Positions 16,787 through 26,120 of a stretch of 64,000 bases of DNA are shown one piece after another. The DNA lies in the NCBI RefSeq assembly GCF_019104745.1, contig NZ_JAHRWL010000002.1, forward strand, positions 508,076-572,075, given 5' to 3'. Source of the stretch: Thalassococcus arenae. GTDB lineage: Bacteria > Pseudomonadota > Alphaproteobacteria > Rhodobacterales > Rhodobacteraceae. Positions within the stretch are counted from its first letter, which is position 1. The number at the start of each line of letters is the position of its first letter. The notes beneath the pieces were generated by a model. The model did no database searches and was not told the origin of the DNA. It worked only from the letters and a program-made list of their open reading frames with translations. Position numbers and translations under genes: made by a program.

Positions 16787-18871
16787 CTATTCCGCGGCGA
16801 TCTTGATGACCGGTTCCATGTCGGCCAGATCGGCGTCCGGCAGGTGGCACTTGATCTGGTGACCGTCGGCGAGGTGGCGCACCGGCGGCACCTCTTTCTC
16901 GCACAGCCCGCCCGCGACCTTGTCCTTCCAGCGGCAGCGGGTCTGGAACGGGCAGCCCGGCGGCGGGTTCATCGCCGACGGGATGTCGCCTTCGAGCACG
17001 ATGTGCTTTTTCTCGACGCGGGTGTCGGCGATGGGCACGGCGCTCAGCAGCGCCTCGGTATAAGGGTGGTAGGGCGGCGAGAAGACCTGTTCGGTCGAAC
17101 CCAGTTCGACCACGTGGCCCAGATACATGACCATCACGCGGTCCGACAGGTAGCGCACGATCGACAGGTCGTGGCTGATGAACAGCAGCGTGGTCTTCTT
17201 TTCGCGCTGGATTTCCATCAGCAGGTCGGTGACCGCGGCCTGCACGCTGACGTCCAGCGCCGAGACCGGCTCATCGGCCACCACGATGCGCGCATCCCCG
17301 GCAAAGGCGCGGGCGATGCCGACGCGCTGTTTCTGCCCGCCGGACAATTGCCGCGGCATCCGGTCGGCGAAGGCGCGCGGCAGTTTCACGAGGTCGAGCA
17401 GCTCCAGCATCCGCTTGCGGCGCGCGGCCTCGCTGTCGCCGACGCCGAAGATCTCGAGCGCGCGCATGATCTGGCGGCCCACCGTCATCGACGGGTTCAG
17501 CGTGTCGAAGGGGTTCTGGAAGACCATCTGCACATCGGCGATGGTCTTGGTGTCGCGGGCCTCGATCGCGATGTCCTGGATCTCGCGGTTGTCCAGGATG
17601 ATCTTTCCGTCGGTGGCGGTTTCCAGCCCCATCAGCACCTTGGCGAAGGTCGACTTGCCGCAGCCCGATTCGCCCACGATCGCCAGCGTTTCGCTTTCAC
17701 GGGCCTCGAAGCTGAGCGTCTCGTTGGCCTTGACCACCTTCTTGCCGGCCGATCCGCCGAACAGCGCGTTGGCGGCCACCTCGTAGTATTTCTTGAGCGC
17801 GTCCATCTTCAGCACGACGCGGCCCGGTTCGGCCTTGTCCTTGGTCACGATCCCGGCCAGCGGCGCATTCCAGTCGATCTCGGCGAATTTCAGGCAGCGC
17901 GTGGCGTGGCGGTCGTTGCCGGGCACGGTGAACATCGGGATGGCCTGCGCGTCGCAGCGGCCGGGCTCGAAATAGTCGCAGCGCGGGCCGAAATTGCAGC
18001 CGGGCGGGCGTTCGTGGGGCAGGGGGAAATTGCCGGGGATCGCCACCAGGGGACGGGCGTTCTTGTCGGCGCCGGGCAGCGGGATCGAGCGGAACAGGGC
18101 CTGGGTATAGGGGTGCTGCATCTCGTCGAACACATCCTCGATCGAGCCGCGCTCCACCGCCTCGCCGGAATACATCACGCAAAGCCGGTCGCAGGTTTCC
18201 AGCACCAGGCCCAGGTTGTGGCTGATGAACAGCATCGAGGTGCCGTATTTCTGACCCAGCTCCTTGACCAGTTCGACCACCGCGGCCTCGACGGTGACAT
18301 CCAGCGCGGTGGTGGGTTCGTCCAGGATCAGCAGCGACGGTTCGGCCATCAGCGCCATGGCGATGACGATGCGCTGCTGCTGGCCGCCGGACAGCTGGTG
18401 GGGATAGGCGTCGAGGATGCGCTTGGGGTCGGGCAGTTTCACGTCCGTCACGACCTGAAGCGCGCGCTCGTAGGCCTCCTTTTCGCTGACCTGCCGGTGA
18501 ATCAGCGGCACTTCCATCAATTGCCGGCCGATCTTCATCGCCGGGTTCAGGCTGGCCATCGGTTCCTGGTAGATCATCGCGATCTCGGACCCGCGGATGT
18601 CGCGCAATTCCTCGGGCGAGAGGGTGCTCAGGTCGCGGCCCTTGAACTTGATCGAGCCGCCGACGACGCGGCCGTTCTTGCCCAGGTCCTGCATCACGCC
18701 GAGCGCCACGGTGGACTTGCCGCAGCCGGATTCCCCGACCAGGCCCACCGCCTCGCCGGGCATGACCGAGACCGAGAAATCCATCACCGCGGGGATTTCC
18801 CGCAACCGGGTGAAGAACGAGATCGACAGCTTGTCGATCTCGAGGATGGGGCCGTCATAGGCGTCTTTCAT
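16787..18871 (-). CDS. Peptide-type ABC transporter, fused double ATPase (DppD-DppF like)
   Basis: 694 residues with two complete ATPase modules. Module 1 (1-330) has Walker A GESGCGKS, signature LSGGQQQR and Walker B LLILDEPT. Module 2 (350-680) has GESGCGKS, LSGGQKQR and VVADEP. Each ends in the oligopeptide-transporter tail with conserved cysteines (CNFGPRC; CPFQTRC). It powers import of peptides or similar solutes. It is the last gene of the operon binding protein-permease-permease-ATPase. A GGGAGAG ribosome site precedes the ATG at 18871. Confidence 0.93.
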   Translation of the reverse strand: MKDAYDGPILEIDKLSISFFTRLREIPAVMDFSVSVMPGEAVGLVGESGCGKSTVALGVMQDLGKNGRVVGGSIKFKGRDLSTLSPEELRDIRGSEIAMIYQEPMASLNPAMKIGRQLMEVPLIHRQVSEKEAYERALQVVTDVKLPDPKRILDAYPHQLSGGQQQRIVIAMALMAEPSLLILDEPTTALDVTVEAAVVELVKELGQKYGTSMLFISHNLGLVLETCDRLCVMYSGEAVERGSIEDVFDEMQHPYTQALFRSIPLPGADKNARPLVAIPGNFPLPHERPPGCNFGPRCDYFEPGRCDAQAIPMFTVPGNDRHATRCLKFAEIDWNAPLAGIVTKDKAEPGRVVLKMDALKKYYEVAANALFGGSAGKKVVKANETLSFEARESETLAIVGESGCGKSTFAKVLMGLETATDGKIILDNREIQDIAIEARDTKTIADVQMVFQNPFDTLNPSMTVGRQIMRALEIFGVGDSEAARRKRMLELLDLVKLPRAFADRMPRQLSGGQKQRVGIARAFAGDARIVVADEPVSALDVSVQAAVTDLLMEIQREKKTTLLFISHDLSIVRYLSDRVMVMYLGHVVELGSTEQVFSPPYHPYTEALLSAVPIADTRVEKKHIVLEGDIPSAMNPPPGCPFQTRCRWKDKVAGGLCEKEVPPVRHLADGHQIKCHLPDADLADMEPVIKIAAE

Positions 18872-18911
18872 GTCGCTCTCCCGGTTCGGGGGCAGGAAGA
18901 CCGCGACAGGT

Positions 18912-19005
18912 CTTCATCTTGCCAGGTAAACTCCGGGGTGTCGCCCCAAAGGGGCGCCTTCCCATTTTACGTTTGCGCGCCTTTGGCGCGCGGGGGGCTG
19001 GCCCC
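18912..19005 (+). repeat. Composite intergenic repeat, copy C
   Basis: It starts CTTCATCTTGCC, continues AAACTCCGGGG, then two hairpins (GCCCC/GGGGC and GCGCGCC/GGCGCGC) and ends GGGGCTGGCCCC. It fills the gap between the second permease gene and the fused ATPase gene, inside the operon. Confidence 0.85.
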
Positions 19006-19019
19006 TGGTCCGCCGTTCA

Positions 19020-20213
19020 TCAGTCTCGCAGGCTTTCCTCGCGCAGCCCGTCGGCCAGCAGGTTCAGGCCCAGCACCAGCGTCAGCAGCGCCACGGCGGG
19101 CACCAGCGCGGGATGCATGAACACCCGCAACAGCCGCCGCCCGTCATTGATCGTGGTGCCCCAGTCGGGGCTTTCGGGCGGCAGGCCCAGCCCGAAGAAG
19201 CCCAGCGTGCCCAGAAGGATCGTGGTATAGCCGATGCGCAGGCAGAAATCGACGATCAGCGGCCCGCGCGCGTTGGGCAGGATTTCCCACAGCATGATGT
19301 ACCACGGCCCTTCGCCGCGGGTCTGGGCGGCGGCCACGTAGTCGCGCGTCTTGATGTCCATGGTCAGCCCGCGCACGATCCGGAAGACGGTGGGCGAGTT
19401 GACGAAGACCACGCTGACGAACACCACCAGAATGCCGCCCGGCACGTCGAACAGATCGGCGAAGCCGGGGATCACCTGCACGGGCGATCCGACTTCGGAG
19501 ACCAGCGACAGGTAGAGCCACGCCATCAGCCCCAGCACACCCACCAGCAGCGGCGTGCGCAGGCTGGGCCGCGTGTGGTAGCGCGAATTCAGCAGCACCA
19601 GCGCGAAGACCAGCGGAAAGACGAACAGCACGACGGCCATGTAGTTGGGAATGCCGGTGGCGATGATTTCCGGCGTGACCAGCAGGTAGAACAGCAGGAT
19701 CACCGGGAAGGCCAGGATCAGGTTGGCGAGGAACGACAGGCCGGTATCCAGCCGGCCGCCGTAATAGCCGGCGGGCAGGCCCAGCGTGATGCCGACCATG
19801 AAGGCAAACAGAGTGGCCAGCGGTGCGATCTGCACCACCACCCAGGCGCCCTTGATCATGCGGGAAAACACGTCGCGGCCCAGATTGTCGCCGCCCAGAA
19901 GGTAGTAGGGATAGAGCCCGTCCTCGGGGTTGGGCAGCGGCGTGCCGGGCACCTTGTTCTTGAGCTGCGCGACCTGCGCCAGCGCGTCATGGGTGACGAT
20001 CAGGTCGAAGGCGCCGAAGATGCCGGTGAAGACCCAGAACATCACCAGCGCGAAACCGACCATGCCGATCGGGCTGTCGAACAGCTTGCCGTAAAGCCCC
20101 AGCCGCCGCTTGAACAGGATCGACACGGTGAACAGCAGCACCAGCGCGATCCAGACCGGGGTGAACTGGGCGAGAACGCGGGCGATGATGCCGCCCCAGG
20201 TAAGAACTTCCAT
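19020..20213 (-). CDS. Peptide-type ABC transporter permease (OppC/DppC like)
   Basis: 397 residues, longer than typical DppC (about 300). The core BPD_transp_1 domain lies in two stretches (about residues 120-195 and 265-390), with the EAA-type loop near AAAQTRGEGPWYIMLWEILPN. Between them is an insert with extra hydrophobic segments. An N-terminal helix precedes the DNLGRDVFSRMIKGAW segment that marks the family. It forms the inner-membrane channel with the OppB-like protein encoded 13 nt upstream. Confidence 0.9.
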   Translation of the reverse strand: MEVLTWGGIIARVLAQFTPVWIALVLLFTVSILFKRRLGLYGKLFDSPIGMVGFALVMFWVFTGIFGAFDLIVTHDALAQVAQLKNKVPGTPLPNPEDGLYPYYLLGGDNLGRDVFSRMIKGAWVVVQIAPLATLFAFMVGITLGLPAGYYGGRLDTGLSFLANLILAFPVILLFYLLVTPEIIATGIPNYMAVVLFVFPLVFALVLLNSRYHTRPSLRTPLLVGVLGLMAWLYLSLVSEVGSPVQVIPGFADLFDVPGGILVVFVSVVFVNSPTVFRIVRGLTMDIKTRDYVAAAQTRGEGPWYIMLWEILPNARGPLIVDFCLRIGYTTILLGTLGFFGLGLPPESPDWGTTINDGRRLLRVFMHPALVPAVALLTLVLGLNLLADGLREESLRD

Positions 20214-20226
20214 CAGACCGCCCCCC

Positions 20227-21375
20227 TCAACTGACCGAGATCCGCGGATTCAGGTAGACATAGCCGATATCCGAGATCAGCTGCGTCACCAGAACCACGA
20301 TGACCGAAACGACCGAGACGCCCAGAAGCAGCTCGATGTCGTTGTTGCCCGCCGCCTGCACCAGCGTCCAGCCGAAGCCCTTGTAGTTGAACAGCGTCTC
20401 GACGATGACGACGCCGTTCAGCAGCCAGGGGAACTGGAGCATGATGACGGTGAAGGGCGCGATGAGCGCGTTGCGCAAGGCGTGTTTCATCACGATGTTC
20501 GGGAAGGACACGCCCTTGAGCCGCGCGGTGCGGATGTATTGCGCGGTCATGACCTCGGCCATGCTGGCCCGTGTCATCCGCGCGATATAGCCCATGCCGT
20601 ACAGCGCGATGGTCAGCACCGGCAGGAAGAAATTCTCGAATGTCGCGTTGTCCATCGCCTGCGTGGCCGAGCCGTTGAACCATTGCAGGCCGACGGCGGA
20701 CGAGGTGAAGACGGCGATGAAGATCACCCCCGAGACGTATTCCGGCGTGGCGGTGGTGGTGATCGCGACGGTCGACAGCGCCCGGTCGGTGGTCGAGCCT
20801 TCGCGCATGCCAGCCAGCACGCCCAGGATCAGCGCCGAGGGCACCATCAGCATCATGACCCAGAACATCAGCTTGCCGGTCAGCGCGAGGCGGGTGGCGA
20901 TGATCGTGCCGACCTCGTCCTTGAAGACGGTGGAAAAGCCCCAATCGCCCTGCAGCACGCCGCAGAAGCGGCCTTGCCCCTCGGGGATCGCGTCGACCGA
21001 GGCGATCTCGCCGAAGCAGCGCGACCGGACCTTGCCGTCGGCGCCCTGGGTGATGTGGCCGGGCAGCACCCCCAGCCATTCGCCGTAGCTGCGGAACAGG
21101 CGGGCGTCAAAGCCGGTATTGACCTGTGCGGCGGCTTCGTCGCGCGAGATTTCCTGGGCGCGGAACTGGCGCAGAAGCTCGGGATCGACGGGCGACCGGT
21201 AGCCGCGGTTGGACAGCCAGGTCGCGACCTCGATCTCGTGCATCCGGAAATTGCCCTCGGATTTCGCGAGCTTTTCCAGGTTCGGGTAGAGATTGGTCAG
21301 GAAGAACACGATGAACGTCAGGCAAAGGGCCGTCAGGATCATCACCGAGATCCTGCGTAAGAGGAATAGTCCCAT
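20227..21375 (-). CDS. Peptide-type ABC transporter permease (OppB/DppB like)
   Basis: 382 residues. Helix 1 is at residues 9-30, followed by an unusually long outside segment (about 31-150) before the remaining five helices. The EAA loop region reads YIRTARLKGVSFPNIVMKHALRNAL, and the end is SDIGYVYLNPRIS, typical of DppB. The long segment between the first two helices is bigger than in classical DppB (about 340 residues in all). It follows the binding protein gene after about 120 nt. Confidence 0.92.
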   Translation of the reverse strand: MGLFLLRRISVMILTALCLTFIVFFLTNLYPNLEKLAKSEGNFRMHEIEVATWLSNRGYRSPVDPELLRQFRAQEISRDEAAAQVNTGFDARLFRSYGEWLGVLPGHITQGADGKVRSRCFGEIASVDAIPEGQGRFCGVLQGDWGFSTVFKDEVGTIIATRLALTGKLMFWVMMLMVPSALILGVLAGMREGSTTDRALSTVAITTTATPEYVSGVIFIAVFTSSAVGLQWFNGSATQAMDNATFENFFLPVLTIALYGMGYIARMTRASMAEVMTAQYIRTARLKGVSFPNIVMKHALRNALIAPFTVIMLQFPWLLNGVVIVETLFNYKGFGWTLVQAAGNNDIELLLGVSVVSVIVVLVTQLISDIGYVYLNPRISVS

Positions 21376-21494
21376 CAGGCGCCCCTATCGGTCTGTTGCG
21401 GCCGGGTTCGTCCCGCCGGTCGTCGTTGTTGTTCCGGCACGGGCCGGAAAGTGCGCGGGCCGCCCCGATGGGACGGCCCGCTGGCGGTTTCGGA

Positions 21495-23171
21495 TCAGGC
21501 CGCGAAGCCCAGCTTGTAGACGTGGATCTCGAAGGAGGGGTGCATCTCGGCCCCGACCACGCCGGCCTTGTAGTGGCGGTAGAGCGACCGCCAGTAGGGC
21601 TGGATGATGACCGCGTCGTTGCGGAACAGCGTTTCGATCTTTTCCATCACCACGCGGCGCGCATCGGCGTCGGCGATCGACATCGCCTCGTTCAGCAGGG
21701 CGTCGAATTCCGGGTTGGCATAGCCGGATTCGTTCCACGCCTCGCCCGAACGGTAGGCCAGCGCCAGGACCTGGACACCCAGCGGGCGGTGGTTCCATTC
21801 GGTGATCGAGAACGGGTACTTGGCCCAGTCGTTCCAGAAGGTCGAGCCGGGCAGGATCGTCCGTTTGACGCTGATGCCGGCGTCGCGCATCTGCGCGGCG
21901 ATGGCGTCGCCCGAGTTCTTGGTGAAGCCGTCGTCCAGCGTGATCAGCTCGTGCTCGAAATCGGCCATGCCGGCCTCTTCGAGCAGCGCCACCGACCCGG
22001 CGGGGTCAAAGATTGGGCGGCCGATATCGGCATATTCGGGATGCACCGGCGCGACGTGGTGGTTGTCGGCCTGCACGCCCAGCCCGGCATAGCCCAGGTC
22101 GAGCACCACCGAGTTGTCCACCGCCTGGCTGACCGCCTGGCGCACGCGCACATCGGCATAGGGCGCGCTGTCGCCCACCAGGGTCTGCTGGTTGAAGCGG
22201 CACACGACGGTGGCGCCGGTGACGACCTCGGATTTCTCCCAGCCGATGGCGTCGGCGATGTCGATGAACTCGTTGACGTTCTGGTAGAGCATGTCGACTT
22301 CGTCGGATTCCACCGCCGAGATCCAGCTGGCCGGATCAGTACCGTAGTCGATGTATTCGATCCGGTCGAGATAGGCACCGCCGATGCCTTCTGCGGTCGC
22401 GCCCCACCAGTTGTGGTTCTCGTTGCGCACCAGAACGCCCTTGACGCCGACCTCGAGCGATTCCGGCAGGTAGGGGCCGGTGCCGATCGGGTTGGCCAGC
22501 ATGTCGGCGGCATCGCCGGAATGGCTGGAATGGACGACCGCGGCCGGGTAGTCGGCCATGCCGACGATGATCGAGATGTCGGGCGCGGGCAGCTTGACGC
22601 TGACGGTCATGTCGTCGACCTTTGTCACCGCGCCGGCGATCAGCTTGTTGGTCGAGGCGTCGATCAGCGTGGCCATGCGGCCGGCCATCGAGTTGCCTTC
22701 GACTTCCTTGTCGCACCAGTATTCGAACATCCGCACCACGTCATCGGCGGTGAAGGGATCGCCGTTGTTCCATGTCACGCCCGGGCGGACGTTCAGCGTG
22801 TATTCGGTGGCGTTGTCGTTGGTCGACCAGCCTTCCAGCAGCAGGCCGCGCAGGCTGCCATCGCGGTTGTACTCGACCATGTATTCCAGCCAGCCGCGGG
22901 TGAAGTTCGAGATCTGCGTCCAGTCCATGGTGCGCGGATCCTTGATGGCGCGCACTTCCTGCTGGATGCGCATCGTGCCGCCCTGCTGGGCATGCGCCGC
23001 GGCCTGGGCCGGGCTGCCGAGCCCGCCAAGCGCATAGGCGGCGCCGGCGCTGAGGCCGAGCGCCGTGGCGCGCGTGAGGAATTCGCGGCGGTCCATGAGG
23101 CCCTGCTTGAATTCACGCGCGTACATCTCTGCAGCGGGGTGGACCCGCCGCGGATTGTTCATGTGCGTCAT
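21495..23171 (-). CDS. Peptide-type ABC transporter substrate-binding protein (Tat signal)
   Basis: 558 residues from the ATG at 23171, preceded by GGGAG. The N-terminus has a 30-residue leader, then DRREFLTRATALGLSAGAAY, a twin-arginine signal, so export is likely folded. The SBP_bac_5 domain follows (LNVRPGVTWNNGDPFTADDVV, PIGTGPY, WNESGYANPEFDALL). It is the first gene of the importer operon. The solute is not predictable: family members bind peptides, sugars, opines or nickel. An AraC-type regulator lies 233 nt upstream on the same strand. Confidence 0.92.
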   Translation of the reverse strand: MTHMNNPRRVHPAAEMYAREFKQGLMDRREFLTRATALGLSAGAAYALGGLGSPAQAAAHAQQGGTMRIQQEVRAIKDPRTMDWTQISNFTRGWLEYMVEYNRDGSLRGLLLEGWSTNDNATEYTLNVRPGVTWNNGDPFTADDVVRMFEYWCDKEVEGNSMAGRMATLIDASTNKLIAGAVTKVDDMTVSVKLPAPDISIIVGMADYPAAVVHSSHSGDAADMLANPIGTGPYLPESLEVGVKGVLVRNENHNWWGATAEGIGGAYLDRIEYIDYGTDPASWISAVESDEVDMLYQNVNEFIDIADAIGWEKSEVVTGATVVCRFNQQTLVGDSAPYADVRVRQAVSQAVDNSVVLDLGYAGLGVQADNHHVAPVHPEYADIGRPIFDPAGSVALLEEAGMADFEHELITLDDGFTKNSGDAIAAQMRDAGISVKRTILPGSTFWNDWAKYPFSITEWNHRPLGVQVLALAYRSGEAWNESGYANPEFDALLNEAMSIADADARRVVMEKIETLFRNDAVIIQPYWRSLYRHYKAGVVGAEMHPSFEIHVYKLGFAA

Positions 23172-23404
23172 CTTCGTCTCCCTGTGACACATTTGGTTGT
23201 CTTGTCCGGCCGTTATTCGTTTTGCACCGTTTCCCGGACGGCGGTTGATTGGCTTGGCCGTTGCCGATCCATTGCGCCCCAGATGGCGTGGACAGTCAAC
23301 GACCGGTTTCGCCATAATGGAGCCCAAAAGCGACATCGACTCTATTCAAAAACGACAAGACCCGTCGTGCAAGGGCCGATTGCTCTGATGCCGGGGAGTT
23401 GACC

Positions 23405-24271
23405 CTACGTCGCCTTTGCCGGGCCGGTCTGCGCGCGCTTGCGCAGCGCCGAGGGGCTGTGCGCCGTGTGGTTGCGGATGAAGCGGGTGAAATAGGCCGC
23501 CGATTGAAAGCCCAGCATCGCCGCCACGTCCTTGACCGGGGGCGCCGGCAGCGCCAGCAGGCGCCGGGCCTCGTGCAGCTTGCGGTCGGTCAGCAGATCG
23601 GCGGCGGTGCGCCCGCTGGCGCGGCGCAGCACGCGGGTCAGGTGCGTGGGCGTGACGTCCAGCGCGGCGGCGTAGTCGGCCATCACGCGCGGGGTGCGGA
23701 AATCCTGGACGACCAGCCGTGCGAACCGGCGTGCGAGGCGCTGGGCGGCATCGGGTTTGGGCGCGTCCAGCGCCCCGGCGGCGACCTGTCGGTGCAGCCA
23801 GACCGCGATCAGCCGGATATGCGCCTCGAGCGCGTCGGCCATCAGCGGACGGTTCTGCGCCAGTTCGCGGGTCATGGCGTCGATGGTGCCGGTCAGTTCG
23901 GCCTGGGCCAGACCGTCGCGGACGCGCAGCAGCAGCGGTTCCCGCGGGAGCCGTCCGGTCAGGCCCGCCGGGCTTTCGACCATCAGCGCCTGGGCCTGCG
24001 GGCCGGGGTCGAGCGCAAAGAGCGTGCCCGCGGGCAGGTAGAGCGCGGCATGGGCGGACACCCCGCGGCGCAGGCCGTTGACCATCACCCGGCCCTGGCC
24101 GCGGGTGAACCAGATCAGCAGGTTGGTGGGCCGGTCATGGGCCAGGGTGAAGCGCCACGGCGCGGGCTGCATCGCCAGCCCCAGCGATCCGCAGCGGATG
24201 CCGGATGCTTCGCCGCCTTCGTCAGCTGTGCCGGTCGAGCGGGCAAAGACCGGTCTGGCGGCGGTCGTCAT
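23405..24271 (-). CDS. AraC-family transcriptional regulator
   Basis: 288 residues. An N-terminal AraC-like ligand-binding half precedes two helix-turn-helix motifs (about 185-275): YAAALDVTPTHLTRVLRRAS and VKDVAAMLGFQSAAYFTRFIRN. The ending SPSALR is characteristic. It begins 4 nt after miaA on the same strand, so it is probably co-transcribed. It sits just upstream of the peptide ABC operon, a likely target. The ligand is unknown. Confidence 0.9.
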   Translation of the reverse strand: MTTAARPVFARSTGTADEGGEASGIRCGSLGLAMQPAPWRFTLAHDRPTNLLIWFTRGQGRVMVNGLRRGVSAHAALYLPAGTLFALDPGPQAQALMVESPAGLTGRLPREPLLLRVRDGLAQAELTGTIDAMTRELAQNRPLMADALEAHIRLIAVWLHRQVAAGALDAPKPDAAQRLARRFARLVVQDFRTPRVMADYAAALDVTPTHLTRVLRRASGRTAADLLTDRKLHEARRLLALPAPPVKDVAAMLGFQSAAYFTRFIRNHTAHSPSALRKRAQTGPAKAT

Positions 24272-24275
24272 CGCG

Positions 24276-25175
24276 TCAACCCAGATCGGCCGCGGCGACC
24301 CGCGTCCAGGCGCCCATCCGGGCCCGGAACCAGGTGCGCTGGCGCTTGGCGAATTGCCGGGTCAGGATCGTCGCCCTTGCGGCGGCTTCGTCCAGCGGGA
24401 TCTCGCCGCGCAGATGCGCCATCAGTTCGGCCGCGCCGATGGCCTTGGCCGAGGGCAGGGCGGGCGACCAGGCGGCGACGTTGGCCCGGGCCTCGTCCAG
24501 CGCGCCCTCGCGCAGCATTCCGGCAAAGCGTGCCTCGATCCGCGGGGTCAGCCAGGCCTTGGGCGCGTCGACCAGCAGCGGCTGCGCCTGTGCCAGCGGC
24601 AGGCGCGGCGGCGGGGTGTCGGCCTGCCAGGCGGCCAGCCCGCGCCCGGTGGTGCGATGCACCTCCCAGGCGCGCTGGACGCGGGCGGGATTGGCCAGGT
24701 CGATCTGCGCCCGTGTCGCGGGGTCGAGCGCGTCGATCATCCGCGCAAGCCCGCCGCCGGCCAGCAGCGCATCGGCCTCGGCCCGGATTTCGGGCGGGGT
24801 TTCGGGGATGTCCGCCAACCCTTCGGTCAGGGCGGTGAAATACAGCCCGGTGCCGCCGACGAGGATCGGCCGGTCGGGTCCGGCGAGAACGGGATCGAGA
24901 TCGCGCAGCCACTGGCCGACCGAATAGGGCCGGTCGCCCGGCACATGGCCATAGAGCCGGTGCGGCGCGCGCGCCTCGTCTTCGGGCGAAGGCCGCGCGG
25001 TCAGCACGCGCCAGTCGGCGAAGACCTGGATCGCGTCGGCATTGACGATCACACCGCCCTGCCGTTCGGCCAGCGCCAGGGCCAGCGCCGACTTGCCGCT
25101 GGCGGTGGGGCCGGCGATCAGCACCGGGCGGTCGGGCGCGATGCCGTCCAGTACGTTGTCCAGTTGGTCCGGCAT
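24276..25175 (-). CDS. miaA: tRNA dimethylallyltransferase
   Basis: 299 residues. The P-loop [15 protein letters not shown] is near residues 17-31, with [12 protein letters not shown] replacing the usual [24 protein letters not shown] and the C-terminal [10 protein letters not shown] segment are diagnostic. It adds a dimethylallyl group to A37 of tRNAs reading UNN codons. I chose the ATG at 25175 (MPDQL) because the longer open frame gives a basic extension without family similarity. It is divergent from pyrH. Confidence 0.94.
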   Translation of the reverse strand: MPDQLDNVLDGIAPDRPVLIAGPTASGKSALALALAERQGGVIVNADAIQVFADWRVLTARPSPEDEARAPHRLYGHVPGDRPYSVGQWLRDLDPVLAGPDRPILVGGTGLYFTALTEGLADIPETPPEIRAEADALLAGGGLARMIDALDPATRAQIDLANPARVQRAWEVHRTTGRGLAAWQADTPPPRLPLAQAQPLLVDAPKAWLTPRIEARFAGMLREGALDEARANVAAWSPALPSAKAIGAAELMAHLRGEIPLDEAAARATILTRQFAKRQRTWFRARMGAWTRVAAADLG

Positions 25176-25334
25176 GACGCCTGTCGTTAACCCTTCGGTC
25201 CGGCCCCTGCGGCCGGTTCGGCGGCCTTGGCTGGCGGTTGCGGTGAAGAAAGCCTGCCGCGATGCATTGCAGGGCGCGGTTTTTTCCGCCATTCATGCCA
25301 GCGATCCTAGACCCCCGACGAGATGGAGCGCAAC

Positions 25335-26072
25335 ATGAGCGACACGCGTGATCCGGCCGAAAACACGCGGTTCAAGCGCGTGATGCTGAAAATCTCGGGC
25401 GAGGCGCTGATGGGCGACCAGGGTTTCGGCCTGCATCCGCCGACGGTGCAGCGCATCGCGGCCGAAGTGAAATCGGTGCATGAGCTGGGTGTCGAGATCT
25501 GCATGGTGATCGGCGGCGGCAACATCTTTCGCGGGCTGGCAGGCAGCGCGCAGGGGATGGAGCGCACCACCGCCGACTACATGGGCATGCTGGCGACGGT
25601 GATGAACGCGCTGGCGATGCAATCGGCGCTGGAAGGGCTGGGGGTGTTCACCCGGGTCATCAGCGCCATCCGCATGGACGAGGTGGCCGAGCCCTATATC
25701 CGCCGCCGCGCGGTCCGGCACCTCGAGAAAAAGCGCGTCTGCATCTTTGCCGCGGGCACCGGCAACCCCTATTTCACCACCGATACGGCGGCGACTTTGC
25801 GTGCGAACGAAATGGCTTGCGAGGCGATCTTCAAAGGCACCAAGGTGGACGGGGTCTATGACAAGGACCCGATGCAGCACGACGATGCGGTGCGCTATGA
25901 CACGATCAGCTACGATGACTGCCTGGCCAAGCACCTGAAGGTGATGGATGCCAGCGCCATCGCGCTTGCGCGCGACAACAACCTGCCGATCATCGTCTTT
26001 TCGCTGGACGAGCCCGGCGGGTTCAAGGGCATTCTTGCCGGCACGGGCACCTATACGCGGGTCGGCGGGTAG
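25335..26072 (+). CDS. pyrH: Uridylate kinase
   Basis: 245 residues. It has the amino-acid-kinase fold with [34 protein letters not shown] and [15 protein letters not shown]. It phosphorylates UMP to UDP in a GTP-activated hexamer. The ATG at 25335 has GGAG seven bases upstream; another ATG 12 nt earlier is less likely. In most proteobacteria pyrH is next to frr; here a CAP-RTX gene on the opposite strand separates them. Confidence 0.96.
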   Translation: MSDTRDPAENTRFKRVMLKISGEALMGDQGFGLHPPTVQRIAAEVKSVHELGVEICMVIGGGNIFRGLAGSAQGMERTTADYMGMLATVMNALAMQSALEGLGVFTRVISAIRMDEVAEPYIRRRAVRHLEKKRVCIFAAGTGNPYFTTDTAATLRANEMACEAIFKGTKVDGVYDKDPMQHDDAVRYDTISYDDCLAKHLKVMDASAIALARDNNLPIIVFSLDEPGGFKGILAGTGTYTRVGG

Positions 26073-26085
26073 GCCGGGTGAGCCG

Positions 26086-26114
26086 GCCGCCCGTGCGCCA
26101 AGGCGACGGGCGGC
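26086..26114. terminator. Bidirectional hairpin between pyrH and the CAP-RTX gene
   Basis: GCCGCCCGT (26086-26094) pairs with ACGGGCGGC (26106-26114), with inner CGCC/GGCG and an AA loop. It lies in the 48-nt gap between convergent stop codons. No clear T-run follows on either side, so it may rely on Rho or on stem strength. Confidence 0.55.
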
Positions 26115-26120
26115 AGGAGA

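Noticed and set aside
16844-19120. 758-residue plus-strand open frame opposite the fused ATPase
   Set aside because: Same reason: its codon pattern is the mirror of a clear double ATPase gene, and it runs through repeat copy C.
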